A stretch of 64,000 nucleotides of DNA from Rathayibacter sp. VKM Ac-2754 (lineage in GTDB: Bacteria > Actinomycetota > Actinomycetes > Actinomycetales > Microbacteriaceae), in NCBI RefSeq assembly GCF_009807095.1, contig NZ_WUCC01000002.1, positions 403,882 through 467,881 of the forward strand, read 5' to 3'. The translations under genes were made by a program, and so were the position numbers. This document shows, in pieces, positions 34,484 through 42,311 of this stretch; position 1 is the stretch's first letter, and each line of letters opens with the position of its first letter. The notes beneath the pieces were generated by a model, which was not told the DNA's origin, ran no database searches, and saw only the letters and a list, made by a program, of their open reading frames with translations.

Positions 34484-34654
34484 CATGCTGGTCGAGTAGC
34501 CCCGCAGGGGCGTATCGAGACCCACGAGCGTCAACAGATCGGGCCTCGGAACCGGACTCCTGAAGCTGGTGGATCTCGATACGCCCGCTGCGCGGGCTAC
34601 TCGATCAGCATGCCTGGGCTGAATGCGCCAGCTCCGCGGGCTACTCGATCAGCG
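34484..34654. repeat. Paired REP-like repeats, inverted, plus a partial copy
   Basis: The layout matches the 12.2-kb element: a minus copy (34484-34525, CATGCTGGTCGAGTAGCCCC..), about 42 bases, a plus copy (34568-34612, GGTGGATCTCGATACGCCCG..), then a truncated copy (GCGGGCTACTCGATCAGCG) at about 34636. Same spacing and order at both loci suggests a defined composite unit. It sits between the convergent xdh and 8-oxoguanine deaminase genes. Confidence 0.87.
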
Positions 34655-34663
34655 AGGGGGGAC

Positions 34664-36061
34664 TCACACCCGCGACGCGAGCTCCGCGCTCGCGCGGGCG
34701 ACCTCGCGGGCGATCGCGTCCTCGTCGGCGTTGACGAGGCGACCCTCCGTCACGGTGGACCGCCCGTTGACGAGCAGCAGCGTCAGCGGAGGCTGCGATC
34801 CGAGCGCCAGCGCCGCTACGGGATCCGCGATGCCCGCGTGCTCGATCCCGTCGACCTTCCAGAGCGCGAGATCCGCCAGCTTGCCGACCTCGATCGAGCC
34901 GATCTCGTCCTGACGGCCGAGCACTCGCGCGCCTCCGATCGTCGCGACCGAGAGCGCCTGACGAGCGCTCATCCGGTCGGCCCCGGCGCGCAGCCGGTTC
35001 ATCAGGACCGCCTCGCGGATCTCGATGCCGAGCTGCCCCGACTCGTTCGAGGCCGAGCCGTCGACCCCCAGCCCCACCGGGACCCCGGCCGCCAGCAGCT
35101 GCGGGACGGGCGCGATGCCCGCGGCGAGCCGGCCGTTCGAGGACGGGCAGTGCGCGACTCCGGTGCCCGTGGCCGCGAACTTCGCGATCGCGTCGTCGTC
35201 GAGGTGCACGCAGTGCGCCATCCAGACGTCGTCGCCGAGCCAGCCGAGCGACTCGAGGTAGTCGGTGGGCGACATGCCGAACGCCTCGCGCGTGTAGGCG
35301 TCCTCCTCGATCGTCTCGGATCCGTGGGTGTGCAGGCGCACGCCGAGCTGCCGGGCGAGCACCGCCGACTCGCGGAGCAGATCCGGAGTGACCGAGAACG
35401 GCGAGCACGGCGCGATCGCGACCCGCACCATCGAGTCGAACGAGTCGTCGTGGTAGCGCTCGACGGCGGCGCCGCTCGCCTCCAGGGCCGCCGCGGTCGT
35501 CTCGACGGCGAAGTCCGGCGGCAGGCCGCCCTGCGACTCGCCGAGGTCCATCGAGCCGCGGGTCGCGTGCAGGCGGAGCCCCAGCGTCGAGGCCGCATCG
35601 ACGATCCCGCCGACGATGTCGCCCGATCCGCGCGGGAACACGTAGTGGTGGTCGCCGACCGTCGTGCATCCGGAGCGGGCGAGGACGCCCATCGCACCCA
35701 GCGACGCCGAGCGGGTCAGGTCGGCGTCGATCCGCGACCAGGCGGGGTACAGCGCGACGAGCCAGTCGAAGAGGATCGAGTCCTGCGCCCAGCCGCGGGT
35801 GAGCCACTGGTAGAGGTGGTGGTGCGTGTTGATCAATCCCGGCGTGAGGAGGTGACCGCGGCCGTCGACGCGGGTGATCGAGACCGGCTCCTGCGCGGGC
35901 AGTCCGGTCGGCGCGCGGCCGTCGAGCGCCCAGGCGGGAGGAGCACCCGCGCCGACCGCGGTGATCCTGCGGTCGTCGACCACGACGTGCCCGCCCGCGT
36001 GCTCGGTGCCCGCCGCATCGACGGTGGCGACGTGGGCTCCGGTGATGATGTGGCGCTGCAT
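34664..36061 (-). CDS. 8-oxoguanine deaminase
   Basis: This amidohydrolase turns 8-oxoguanine into urate plus ammonia, linking oxidative base damage to the uricase pathway. The 465-residue protein has the metal site LLTPGLINTHHHLYQWLTRGW, CTTVGDHHYVFPRG, LHTHGSETIEEDAYTREAFG, MAHCVHLDDDAI, GVAHCPSSNGRLAAG and VGLGVDGSASNESGQL. These match the 8-oxoguanine deaminase/hydroxydechloroatrazine hydrolase group; the former fits the neighbours. A CAAGCT -10 box lies six bases before the ATG, with a GAAAC repeat over its -35 region. Confidence 0.88.
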   Translation of the reverse strand: MQRHIITGAHVATVDAAGTEHAGGHVVVDDRRITAVGAGAPPAWALDGRAPTGLPAQEPVSITRVDGRGHLLTPGLINTHHHLYQWLTRGWAQDSILFDWLVALYPAWSRIDADLTRSASLGAMGVLARSGCTTVGDHHYVFPRGSGDIVGGIVDAASTLGLRLHATRGSMDLGESQGGLPPDFAVETTAAALEASGAAVERYHDDSFDSMVRVAIAPCSPFSVTPDLLRESAVLARQLGVRLHTHGSETIEEDAYTREAFGMSPTDYLESLGWLGDDVWMAHCVHLDDDAIAKFAATGTGVAHCPSSNGRLAAGIAPVPQLLAAGVPVGLGVDGSASNESGQLGIEIREAVLMNRLRAGADRMSARQALSVATIGGARVLGRQDEIGSIEVGKLADLALWKVDGIEHAGIADPVAALALGSQPPLTLLLVNGRSTVTEGRLVNADEDAIAREVARASAELASRV

Positions 36062-36067
36062 CCCCCG

Positions 36068-36099
36068 AGCTTGCCACCGCCGTGTTTCCCGTCGGTTTC
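36068..36099 (-). promoter_or_regulatory. Promoter and GAAAC-repeat operator of 8-oxoguanine deaminase
   Basis: Coding-strand order is GAAAC (36095-36099), six bases, GAAAC (36084-36088), ten bases, CAAGCT -10 (36068-36073), six bases, ATG. The repeat occupies the -35 position. The same 11-base phasing and 10-base offset recur at pucG and at the hydantoin operon. Confidence 0.65.
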
Positions 36100-36119
36100 G
36101 ACGCGACCCCCGATCCGCC

Positions 36120-37214
36120 TCAGCGAGCCGCGTGGATGGGCCCGGGGAGGCCGGCGAGCGGGGAGCCGGAGGCGCCCGAGCGCACCGCGAGCACCTCGGC
36201 GAGGATCGAGACGGCCGTCTCCTCCGGGGTGGACGCGCCGATGTCGAGGCCGATCGGCGAGTGCAGGCGGGACAGCGCCTCCTCGGCGACCCCCGCCTCC
36301 CGCAGCAGCCCGAGCCGGCGCTCGTTCGTGCGCCGCGACCCCATCGCGCCGACGTAGGCGACCGGCAGGGTCAGCGCCAGCTCGAGCAGCGGGACGTCGA
36401 ACTTCTCGTCGTGGGTGAGCACCGCGATCACGGTGCGCGCGTCGACCGCGGTGGCGGCGAGGTAGTCGGAGGGCCACTCCACGATCACCTCGTCGGCGGC
36501 GGGGAAGCGCTCGGCGGTGGCGAAGACCGGCCGGGCGTCGCAGACCGTCACGCGGTAGCCGAGCAGAGCGCCCGCGGCGCAGAGGGCGGCGGAGAAGTCG
36601 ACGGCGCCGAAGACCAGCAGGCGCGGCTTCTCGGCGTGCACGATGTAGGTCACCTCGAGCTCGGTGCCCTGGCAGTCGATCTCGACGCTCTCGGAGCGAC
36701 CGGACAGCATCCGCGCCGAGCGCTCGGCCAGGATCCGGTGCACCGCGTCCTCATCGAGGTGCGGCCCGAGCACGTCCTGCGCGCGGGTCGCGCCGGTGAT
36801 CACCAGCCCGACGAGCTCCTGGGGACCGCCGACGATCATCGCCAGCCCGGCCGGTCGGCCCGCCCGGGCGGCGCGGAGCTCGGCGAGCACCGCACCCGAG
36901 GAGGCGTCGACGGCGTGCCCGAGCACCCGCAGCTGCCCACCGCACGAGAGCCCGGCCGCGAAGGCCGCCTCGTCGTCGAAGCCGAAGTGCTCGGAGGCGC
37001 TGCCGCCCGTGCCGAGCACCTCCTGAGCGAGGGCATAGGCCTGCGCCTCGACGCAGCCCCCCGAGATCGAGCCGATCGCCGCGCCCGCCGCGTCGACCGC
37101 CATCGACGAGCCGAGAGCGCGGGGCGCGGATCCGAAGACGTGGGTGACCGTGACGACCGCGAGGCGCTCGCCGGCCTCGACGCGCTCGAGGATCGGCACG
37201 GCGAGTTCGAGCAC
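36120..37214 (-). CDS. xdhC: XdhC/CoxI-family molybdenum cofactor accessory protein
   Basis: XdhC proteins bind and sulfurate Moco and insert it into xanthine dehydrogenase; they stay in the cytosol. The 364-residue protein has the N-terminal XdhC/CoxI part (VTVTHVFGSAPRALGSSMAV, SISGGCVEAQAYAL) and the C-terminal Rossmann part (LLVFGAVDFSAALCAAGALLGYRVTVCDARP, LTHDEKFDVPLLELALTLP, YVGAMGSRRTNERRL). It starts with GTG. It lies in the same direction as, and upstream of, 8-oxoguanine deaminase. Confidence 0.92.
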   Translation of the reverse strand: MLELAVPILERVEAGERLAVVTVTHVFGSAPRALGSSMAVDAAGAAIGSISGGCVEAQAYALAQEVLGTGGSASEHFGFDDEAAFAAGLSCGGQLRVLGHAVDASSGAVLAELRAARAGRPAGLAMIVGGPQELVGLVITGATRAQDVLGPHLDEDAVHRILAERSARMLSGRSESVEIDCQGTELEVTYIVHAEKPRLLVFGAVDFSAALCAAGALLGYRVTVCDARPVFATAERFPAADEVIVEWPSDYLAATAVDARTVIAVLTHDEKFDVPLLELALTLPVAYVGAMGSRRTNERRLGLLREAGVAEEALSRLHSPIGLDIGASTPEETAVSILAEVLAVRSGASGSPLAGLPGPIHAAR

Positions 37215-37290
37215 GGCGACCTCCTCGGTGCGGGTGGGAGGCGTCGCTGCCGGGGGCGCGGGCGAGCCGCCGAGGGGCGCTCACACGCAG

Positions 37291-37311
37291 GAAACATGCC
37301 GAGTATAGGGT
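37291..37311 (+). promoter_or_regulatory. Leaderless promoter of allB with GAAAC half-site
   Basis: GAAAC (37291-37295), exactly ten bases, TAGGGT -10 (37306-37311), six bases, ATG. The distal half at the expected position (CTCAC) is poor. The proximal offset is identical to that of the full operators. Confidence 0.5.
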
Positions 37312-37317
37312 CGATCC

Positions 37318-38673
37318 ATGCCTTCCGACGCTCCCTCGCTCGACCTCGTGATCCGCTCCTCCGCTGTGCTGACCGAGCACGGCTGGCAGTCGGGCAGCGT
37401 CGCGATCGCCGAGGGACTGATCGTCGCCGTGGGCGCCGTCGACGCCCCGTGGCGGACGGCCGAGGAGGTCGTGCTGCCCGAGGGACAGGTGCTGATCCCG
37501 GGCGCGGTCGACACCCACGTGCACGTCAACGAGCCGGGCCGCACCGAGTGGGAGGGGTTCGCCTCGGCCACCAGGGCCGCCGCGGCAGGAGGCGTCACCA
37601 CGATCATCGACATGCCGCTGAACTCGATTCCGCCGACGACCACCGTCGCGGGTCTCGAGGCCAAGCGCGCCGCCGCCGGCCCGCAGGCGCTGGTCGACGT
37701 CGGCTTCTGGGGCGGAGCGATCCCCGAGAACCTGGGCACCCTCCGCGAACTGCACGAGGCCGGGGTCTTCGGCTTCAAGTGCTTCCTCTCGCCGAGCGGG
37801 GTCGACGAGTTCCCGCACCTCAGCACCGACCAGCTGTTCGCGGCGATGCGCGAGATCGCCGCCTTCGACGGCCTGCTGATCGTGCACGCCGAGGACCCGG
37901 CCGAGCTCGAGTCGAGCGCCAACGACGGAGGCACCTCCTACGGCGCGTTCGTGGAGTCGCGGCCGCCCGCGTCCGAGAAGAGCGCGATCCTGCACGTGAT
38001 CGAGGCGGTCCGCGAGACCGGCGGACGCGCGCACATCCTGCACCTCTCCTCCGCCGACGCGCTGCCGCTGCTGCGCGAGGCGAAGGCCGAGGGGCTGCGG
38101 ATCACCGCGGAGACCTGCCCGCACTACCTCACCTTCGACGCCGGATCGATCCCCGACGGCGCCACCGAGTTCAAGTGCTGCCCGCCCATCCGCGACGAGC
38201 GCAACCGCGAGCTGCTCTGGAAGGGGCTGCTCGACGGCACGATCGACATCATCGCCTCCGACCACTCCCCCGCCACCGCCGAGCTGAAGTTCGCGCACGA
38301 CGGCGACTTCGGTCTCGCCTGGGGCGGCATCTCGGGGCTCGAGCTGAGCTTCCGCGCGATCTGGACGGGGGCGCACGAGCGCGGGATCCCGCTCGAGCAG
38401 GTCGTCGCCTGGATGTCGACCGGCACCGCCGCCTTCGCCGGGCTCGGGCAGAAGGGGCTGCTGCGGGCGGGAGCCGACGCCGACCTCGTCGCCTTCGACC
38501 CCGCCGCCCAGGCGCGCGTCGACGTCGGCGCGCTCGCCCACAAGAACAAGGTGTCCGCGTACGACGGCCGCGTGCTCCGCGGTGCCGTCGCCGCCACGTG
38601 GGTCGGCGGAGTCGCGGTGACCGCGTCGACCGCGGCACCCGTCGGCCGCCTCCTCGACCGCCCCGCCCTCTGA
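37318..38673 (+). CDS. allB: Allantoinase
   Basis: AllB opens allantoin to allantoate. The 451-residue dihydroorotase-type amidohydrolase has the metal motif GAVDTHVHVNEPGRTEWEGF (about residues 61-80), the carboxylated Lys in VFGFKCFLSPSGVDEFP, HAEDP, HILHLSSADALPLL, ETCPHYLTF and the Asp in IIASDHSPATAELK. The leaderless TAGGGT promoter fixes the ATG. Followed downstream by uricase after a 259-base gap, so it is probably transcribed alone. Confidence 0.94.
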   Translation: MPSDAPSLDLVIRSSAVLTEHGWQSGSVAIAEGLIVAVGAVDAPWRTAEEVVLPEGQVLIPGAVDTHVHVNEPGRTEWEGFASATRAAAAGGVTTIIDMPLNSIPPTTTVAGLEAKRAAAGPQALVDVGFWGGAIPENLGTLRELHEAGVFGFKCFLSPSGVDEFPHLSTDQLFAAMREIAAFDGLLIVHAEDPAELESSANDGGTSYGAFVESRPPASEKSAILHVIEAVRETGGRAHILHLSSADALPLLREAKAEGLRITAETCPHYLTFDAGSIPDGATEFKCCPPIRDERNRELLWKGLLDGTIDIIASDHSPATAELKFAHDGDFGLAWGGISGLELSFRAIWTGAHERGIPLEQVVAWMSTGTAAFAGLGQKGLLRAGADADLVAFDPAAQARVDVGALAHKNKVSAYDGRVLRGAVAATWVGGVAVTASTAAPVGRLLDRPAL

Positions 38674-38749
38674 TCCGCCCTCGCGAGTCTCTGCTCGGGC
38701 GCAGGGCGCTGCGTGCTCGTCGCAGACGAAGCGGCCTCTCGCGGGGCGT

Positions 38750-38765
38750 GTTCCGGGCACGTTTC
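38750..38765. promoter_or_regulatory. GAAAC-type repeat upstream of uricase (opposite orientation)
   Basis: On the plus strand GTTCC (38750-38754) and GTTTC (38761-38765) are 11 bases apart, matching the phasing of the other sites with one changed base. The orientation relative to the downstream gene is reversed and no -10 box is placed. It lies in the 259-base gap between allB and uricase, which otherwise shows no gene. Confidence 0.4.
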
Positions 38766-38932
38766 GAGCGTGTGAACTCACGCGGTTCGAGGCGCTCCGG
38801 CGGGCGGATCGCACAAGACTGGCGGGGCAGCGACGGCGGATTCAGCGCATCGGGAGGCGCGGACCCCGTGCCCGCCGCGGCATCCTGACAGACGGGCGCG
38901 CGGCGCCCACCACCACCCGGACAGGAGCGGAC

Positions 38933-39853
38933 ATGTCGATCATCCTCGGAGACCACCAGTACGGGAAGGCCGAGAACCGCGTCGTCCGGATCTACCGCGA
39001 CAGCCCGCGACACGAGATCCACGACGTCAACGTGTCGACCGCCCTCCGCGGCGACTTCGAGGCGGCGCACCTCGAGGGCGACCAGTCGGCCGTCCTGCCG
39101 ACGGACACGCAGAAGCAGACCGCCTACTCCTTCGCGAAGGAGAAGGGCCTGCGCTCGATCGAGGCCTACGGTCTCGAGCTCGCCCGGCACTTCGTCGACG
39201 GCTACGCGCCCGTGCACGGAGCCCGCATCGAGATCGAGGAGTTCGCGTGGGAGCGGGTCGTCGTCGACGGCGAGGAGCACGACCACACCTGGGTCCGCAA
39301 GGGCCAGGAGGTGCGCATCGCCTCGGTCACCGTCGAGGGCTCGGGCGACGAGCAGCAGGTGTGGGTCACCGGCGGCTTCAAGGATCTGACGATCCTCAAG
39401 TCGACCGGCTCCGAGTTCCACGGCTTCCTCACCGACCCCTACACCGTGCTCCAGCCGACGAACGATCGGGTGATGGCCACCTCCCTGGTCGCGAAGTGGC
39501 GCTTCGCCCTGACCGGGGAAGAGCTCGCCTCGACCGACTGGGAGGGTGTCTACGCCGGCATCAAGGCGCTGATGATCAGCCGCTTCGCGACCGTGCACTC
39601 GCTCGCCCTGCAGCAGACGCTGTTCGAGATGGGCAAGGCGGTACTGGAGGAGTACCCGCAGATCGTCGAGATCCGCCTGTCGGCGCCGAACAAGCACCAC
39701 TTCCTCTACGACCTGTCGCCGTTCGGAGTCTCGAACGACAACGAGGTCTTCCACGCCGACGACCGCCCCTACGGCCTGATCCAGGCGAGCGTCACCCGCG
39801 ACGACGCGCCCGACGCGGGCCCGGCCTGGTACGCCTACACGGGTCTGGTGTGA
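38933..39853 (+). CDS. pucL: Urate oxidase (factor-independent)
   Basis: Uricase oxidises urate to 5-hydroxyisourate without a cofactor. The 306-residue protein has two T-fold halves. Landmarks are DNVNVS-type HDVNVSTALRGDFEAAH, VLPTDTQKQTAYSFAKEKG with the charge-relay Thr, GGFKDLTILKSTGSEFHGFLTDPYT, and SAPNKHHFLYDLSPFG with the catalytic-site Asn and His. An AGGAG Shine-Dalgarno precedes the ATG. Its stop overlaps the guanine deaminase GTG, so both salvage products feed one pathway. Confidence 0.95.
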   Translation: MSIILGDHQYGKAENRVVRIYRDSPRHEIHDVNVSTALRGDFEAAHLEGDQSAVLPTDTQKQTAYSFAKEKGLRSIEAYGLELARHFVDGYAPVHGARIEIEEFAWERVVVDGEEHDHTWVRKGQEVRIASVTVEGSGDEQQVWVTGGFKDLTILKSTGSEFHGFLTDPYTVLQPTNDRVMATSLVAKWRFALTGEELASTDWEGVYAGIKALMISRFATVHSLALQQTLFEMGKAVLEEYPQIVEIRLSAPNKHHFLYDLSPFGVSNDNEVFHADDRPYGLIQASVTRDDAPDAGPAWYAYTGLV

Positions 39854-41259
39854 GCCGAGGCGTCCACCGCGGCCACGTCCTGCACCTCGCGGGGCGGCCC
39901 TCGCTCTCGGAGGCGGAGGCGGCGCTGGTGTCGATCCCGGACGGCGCCCTCGTCGTGGACGACGCCGGCACGATCGCCTGGGTGGGCGCGCACCGCTCGC
40001 TGCCGCGCGAGTACGGCGACTGGCCGGTGACGGGCGACGCGTCCGCGTTCCTCCTGCCCGGCTTCGTCGACACGCACGTGCACTTCCCGCAGACCTGGAC
40101 GACCGACGCTTTCGGCGGCGGCCAGCTGCTCGAGTGGCTCGACACCGCGGTGTTCCCGGCGGAGGCGCGCCTCGCCGACGAGAACGTCGCCGCCCGCATC
40201 GCCCGCGCCTTCACGCGTCGACGGGTGCAGGCCGGGACGACGGCGGCGATGGTCTTCGGCTCGGCGTTCCCGCACGCGCAGGACGCGCTGTTCGAGGCCA
40301 GCCTGGCGGCGGGGCTGCGCACGGTCTCGGGGCGCGGCATCCAGACCGTCGGTCCCGCCTCCGCCGCACCGCTGCTCACCACCGAGAAGGAGGCGCTCGC
40401 GCTCGTCGCCGACGAGATCGAGCGCTGGCACGCGGTCGACACCCAGGACGCCGCGACGGCGCTCCTCCAGGTCGCGATCGTGCCGCGCTTCTCGCTCTCG
40501 GTCACCCCGACCACACTCGCCGGGCTCGGCGAGCTGTACGACTCCGTCCGCAGCCGCGGCGTGTACGTGCACAGCCACCTCAACGAGAACGACCGGCCGG
40601 GCGACGGCGAGATAGCCGCGGTGCGCGAGCTCTACGGCACGAAGAGCTATCTCGACACGTACGACGGGCTGTTCCTGCCCGGCTCCGCGCGGGGCGGCTC
40701 CTCACTCCTCGGCCGGCGCACGATCCTCGCGCACGCGGTGCACTGCCAGGACGACGAGCTGCACCGGATGGCCGAGACCGGCACCTCGATCGCGCACTGC
40801 CCGACGTCGCAGCAGTTCCTCGGCTCGGGGACGATGCCCTGGCGGCGGACCGTCGCCTCCGGAGTGACCGTCGCGCTCGGCAGCGACGTCGGGGCCGGCG
40901 ACGAGTGGCTTCTGTCGCGGGTGGCGAACGACACGTTCAAGGTGCACCTGTCCGAGGCGGGCGACGCGGCGGTCGCGCTGCACCCGGCCGAGCTGCTGTT
41001 CACGGCGACGCTGGCGGGCGCGCGCGCCCTCGACATGGAGGAGCGCTTCGGCAACTTCGACCTCGGCAAGGACGCGGACTTCGTCCGCATCGAGCCGGAC
41101 CGCTGGGAGCCGCTGGCCGAGGTGCTCGCCCACGGCGTGCGGGCCGACGACGAGGCGCGGGCGACGGCGCAGCTGCTGTTCGCGCTGCTGATGGGGCTGC
41201 GCGAGCCGGCGATCGCGGCGGTGCACGTGCGGGGGCGGCGGGTCGCGGCTCCGGAGTAG
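39850..41259 (+). CDS. guaD: Guanine deaminase
   Basis: The enzyme deaminates guanine to xanthine, the substrate of xanthine dehydrogenase. The 469-residue amidohydrolase has PGFVDTHVHFPQTWTTDAFGGGQLLEWL (metal site, about residues 72-99), VHSHLNENDRPGDGEI, AHAVHCQDDELHRMAETG, SIAHCPTSQQFLGSG and VALGSDVGAGDEWLLSRV. The GTG start (39850) overlaps the uricase stop (GTGTGA), so translation is coupled. Confidence 0.93.
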   Translation: MSRGVHRGHVLHLAGRPSLSEAEAALVSIPDGALVVDDAGTIAWVGAHRSLPREYGDWPVTGDASAFLLPGFVDTHVHFPQTWTTDAFGGGQLLEWLDTAVFPAEARLADENVAARIARAFTRRRVQAGTTAAMVFGSAFPHAQDALFEASLAAGLRTVSGRGIQTVGPASAAPLLTTEKEALALVADEIERWHAVDTQDAATALLQVAIVPRFSLSVTPTTLAGLGELYDSVRSRGVYVHSHLNENDRPGDGEIAAVRELYGTKSYLDTYDGLFLPGSARGGSSLLGRRTILAHAVHCQDDELHRMAETGTSIAHCPTSQQFLGSGTMPWRRTVASGVTVALGSDVGAGDEWLLSRVANDTFKVHLSEAGDAAVALHPAELLFTATLAGARALDMEERFGNFDLGKDADFVRIEPDRWEPLAEVLAHGVRADDEARATAQLLFALLMGLREPAIAAVHVRGRRVAAPE

Positions 41260-41265
41260 CGGGGC

Positions 41266-41280
41266 GTGCGGTCTGCAGGC
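41266..41280 (-). repeat. Dispersed single copy of the 17.9-kb repeat core
   Basis: GTGCGGTCTGCAGGC is the exact complement of the third unit of the tandem repeat near 17959. It lies just after the guaD stop. Confidence 0.6.
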
Positions 41281-41348
41281 GCCACCGCCACCCGTCCTCC
41301 GCCGGATTCGCCGCAGCCCTGGGCTCACCGTCTCGCGCCCGCTACCGT

Positions 41349-41354
41349 CGGGGC
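41349..41354 (+). promoter_or_regulatory. Start-adjacent six-base gap of lipoprotein gene; TACCGT at 41343-41348
   Basis: TACCGT (41343-41348) ends six bases before the ATG at 41355, the same hexamer and spacing as for cofD. Confidence 0.5.
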
Positions 41355-42311
41355 ATGCGCATCGCCCCCGCGTCCGTCCTCGCTGCCGCACTGCTCGCCG
41401 TCGGGCTCACCGGGTGTGCGACCGCGGCGCCGAGCGGAGCAGCACAGCCGGCCTCCTCCGCGCCGACTCCCGGCCAGTGGGTCGGTGCCGCCGTCGACGT
41501 CTGGTTCGAGAACGACTCCGCTCGGATCTGCGGCCACGACATCGATCCCGGATTCACCATGGGCCTCCCGCCCTGCGATGAAGGACTCGCCGTCACCGGC
41601 ATCACCGCAGCCGACCTCCGCGCTCGGCTGATGGCACAGGGCATGACCGTCCGCACCGAGGACGGCGTCGACGTCGTCCCCGCCTTCGTCGTCGGCACCC
41701 TCTCCGGCCGGATGTTCCAGCTCGAGAGCCTCGACTACGAACGGTACGCACCGTCCACCTCGACTCCGACGCCGGATCCGGCTCCGAGCTTCGCGACCGA
41801 CGAGGAGAAGCTCGCGTACATGAGCGCGCAGCCCTTCCCCCAGCCGGCGGGCTGCACCGCGCCCGCGGGCGGCTGGAAGTCGATGTCGGCGCTCGGCACC
41901 GGAGCCGCGGCCGAGTACCAGCGCGCGCACCCCGACGTGCTCCTCGGCAACGGCCAGACCTTCGTCGCCGATGACACCGCGATCGTTCTCCTCGCCGTCG
42001 CCGCCGATGCCGATCCGGAGCAGGTCGCCGCCGATCTCGCCGGCGCCTTCCCCGACGCGCTGTGCGTCCGGCAGTCCGCGCTCACCGCCGCCGACCTGCG
42101 CGAGGTCGAGGACGATCCGGCCTTCGCCCCCTCCGACACCGTCCTCTCCTCGGGCCTCTGGCAGCCGACCGACGGCTTCAGCGACGATCCCGAGCCGGTC
42201 TTCACCGTCCTCACGACCGTGCTGACCGACGAGCTGGTCGACCGCGCGGCGGAGTACCCGGACGGTCTCGTCGACCTCGTCCCCTGGTTCGAGCCCGTCA
42301 CCGCCCGCTAG
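41355..42311 (+). CDS. Secreted lipoprotein of unknown function
   Basis: The family is not recognised. The signal peptide ends with lipobox VGLTGC (Cys at about residue 21), so the protein is anchored outside the cell. The mature part has two halves joined by a Thr/Pro linker (STSTPTPDPAP, about residues 136-146). The second half has a TFVADDTAIVLLAVAADADPEQVAADLAGAFPDALCVRQSALT region resembling a periplasmic beta/alpha fold. TACCGT lies six bases before the ATG. It is convergent with pucR, sharing four bases at the stops. Confidence 0.75.
   Translation: MRIAPASVLAAALLAVGLTGCATAAPSGAAQPASSAPTPGQWVGAAVDVWFENDSARICGHDIDPGFTMGLPPCDEGLAVTGITAADLRARLMAQGMTVRTEDGVDVVPAFVVGTLSGRMFQLESLDYERYAPSTSTPTPDPAPSFATDEEKLAYMSAQPFPQPAGCTAPAGGWKSMSALGTGAAAEYQRAHPDVLLGNGQTFVADDTAIVLLAVAADADPEQVAADLAGAFPDALCVRQSALTAADLREVEDDPAFAPSDTVLSSGLWQPTDGFSDDPEPVFTVLTTVLTDELVDRAAEYPDGLVDLVPWFEPVTAR

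Noticed and set aside
30858..34534. Very long minus-strand frame opposite the xanthine dehydrogenase genes
   Set aside because: It has no recognisable domain, and both dehydrogenase subunits on the plus strand are clear by cofactor motifs.
38674..38749. GC-rich palindrome after allB as a terminator
   Set aside because: Complementarity between the CTCGCGAG-type segments is patchy and no stable stem of useful length could be drawn.
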